This document shows positions 22,432 to 22,724 of a stretch of DNA of 22,724 nt, one piece after another. The notes below the pieces were generated by a model. The model saw only the letters and a list, made by a program, of their open reading frames with translations, was not told the origin of the DNA and searched no databases. Made by a program: the position numbers and the translations under genes. Origin of the DNA: CAYLJO01 sp964383905 (GTDB taxonomy: Bacteria; Acidobacteriota; Blastocatellia; Pyrinomonadales; Pyrinomonadaceae); NCBI GenBank assembly GCA_964383905.1, contig CAYLJO010000094.1:1-22724 (forward strand), written 5' to 3'. The first letter of the stretch is position 1, and each line of letters begins with the position of its first letter.

Positions 22432-22724
22432 AAAGAGATGTCAAAGACAGAAGCCGTCTTAAATTCTACGAGGATCAGAGTTCCGTAACCCGTTCGGAAT
22501 GACGATTCGAGCTATTAGCTCATATCTCTTGCGTGGTGGGTCGAACAACTCAGAACGCGAACATGAAGAGCAGATTTGGCCTGAAGAGCTGCTCGACCCG
22601 GTAGGGACCAGGCCCATGTCATGCTCTCCGGCATTCACACGGGCCTCGTTTTTACCAACAGCGGTGAGAATAGGATAAAGGTTTCCAATTTGCAATACTA
22701 TATTTTGAGCCGCCGCAGGCTACT
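22432..22724. other. Upstream region of the polyamine cluster, no convincing gene
   Basis: These 293 bases should hold the promoter of the speH-led operon. I see no convincing gene. An open minus-strand frame from TTG 22695 to 22459 lacks a ribosome site, is Ser/Cys-rich (TGSSSSSGQICSSCSRS) and matches nothing I know. A short perfect dyad GAGCT-ATT-AGCTC lies at about 22507-22519. No tRNA or known riboswitch structure is apparent. Confidence 0.4.

Noticed and set aside
22459..22695. 78-codon minus-strand frame upstream of speH
   Set aside because: TTG start, no ribosome site, Ser-rich composition without recognisable domain; kept only as part of the unassigned upstream region.

Overview
The window looks like a chromosomal segment of a GC-rich Acidobacteriota-like bacterium, possibly of the Blastocatellia type. 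Three things suggest this: a secreted VWFA protein of the kind expanded in Acidobacteria, a Ser/Thr kinase fused to a TolB/FlgO-like domain and TPRs, and several intergenic inverted repeats built from short degenerate units. The taxonomic call is an inference from gene content. I see no insertion sequence, phage gene, CRISPR array, tRNA or rRNA.

Left part (1-7569). A small Cys-rich DUF1272 protein is followed by a secreted M15 D-Ala-D-Ala carboxypeptidase on the minus strand. Then, on the plus strand, come a glutaredoxin-like protein, an oligopeptidase B-like S9 peptidase with a signal peptide, and a soluble Ser/Thr kinase that overlaps a PPP-family phosphatase gene by ATGA. The glutaredoxin-like frame ends at a TGA followed by a possible bacterial SECIS hairpin, so it may be a selenoprotein whose C-terminus a standard annotation would cut off.

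Middle part (7605-14961, all minus strand). In transcription order: CtpA-type S41 protease, a strong terminator, the VWFA protein, exonuclease VII large subunit, a one-TM unknown protein, exonuclease VII small subunit and farnesyl diphosphate synthase. The last four overlap or nearly abut, except for a repeat-bearing gap in front of xseB. A perfect 18-bp hairpin with a competing alternative stem lies in the leader of ctpA.

Right part (14962-22431, all minus strand). In transcription order: S-adenosylmethionine decarboxylase, a two-zinc-ribbon DUF4178 membrane protein, a 60-residue one-TM protein, DUF350, a seven-TM spermidine-synthase-like aminopropyltransferase, a Tat-type lipoprotein flavin amine oxidase and a polytopic His-containing membrane protein. 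The first five look like one transcription unit and the last two may be part of it. Together they would make decarboxylated AdoMet, use it for aminopropyl transfer at the membrane, and possibly oxidise an amine outside the membrane. No putrescine-forming enzyme is present, so the acceptor is unknown. This is the most interesting multi-gene system in the window. Parts of it (AdoMetDC, DUF4178, DUF350, spermidine synthase) are known to co-occur, but its biochemical role is, as far as I know, unsettled.
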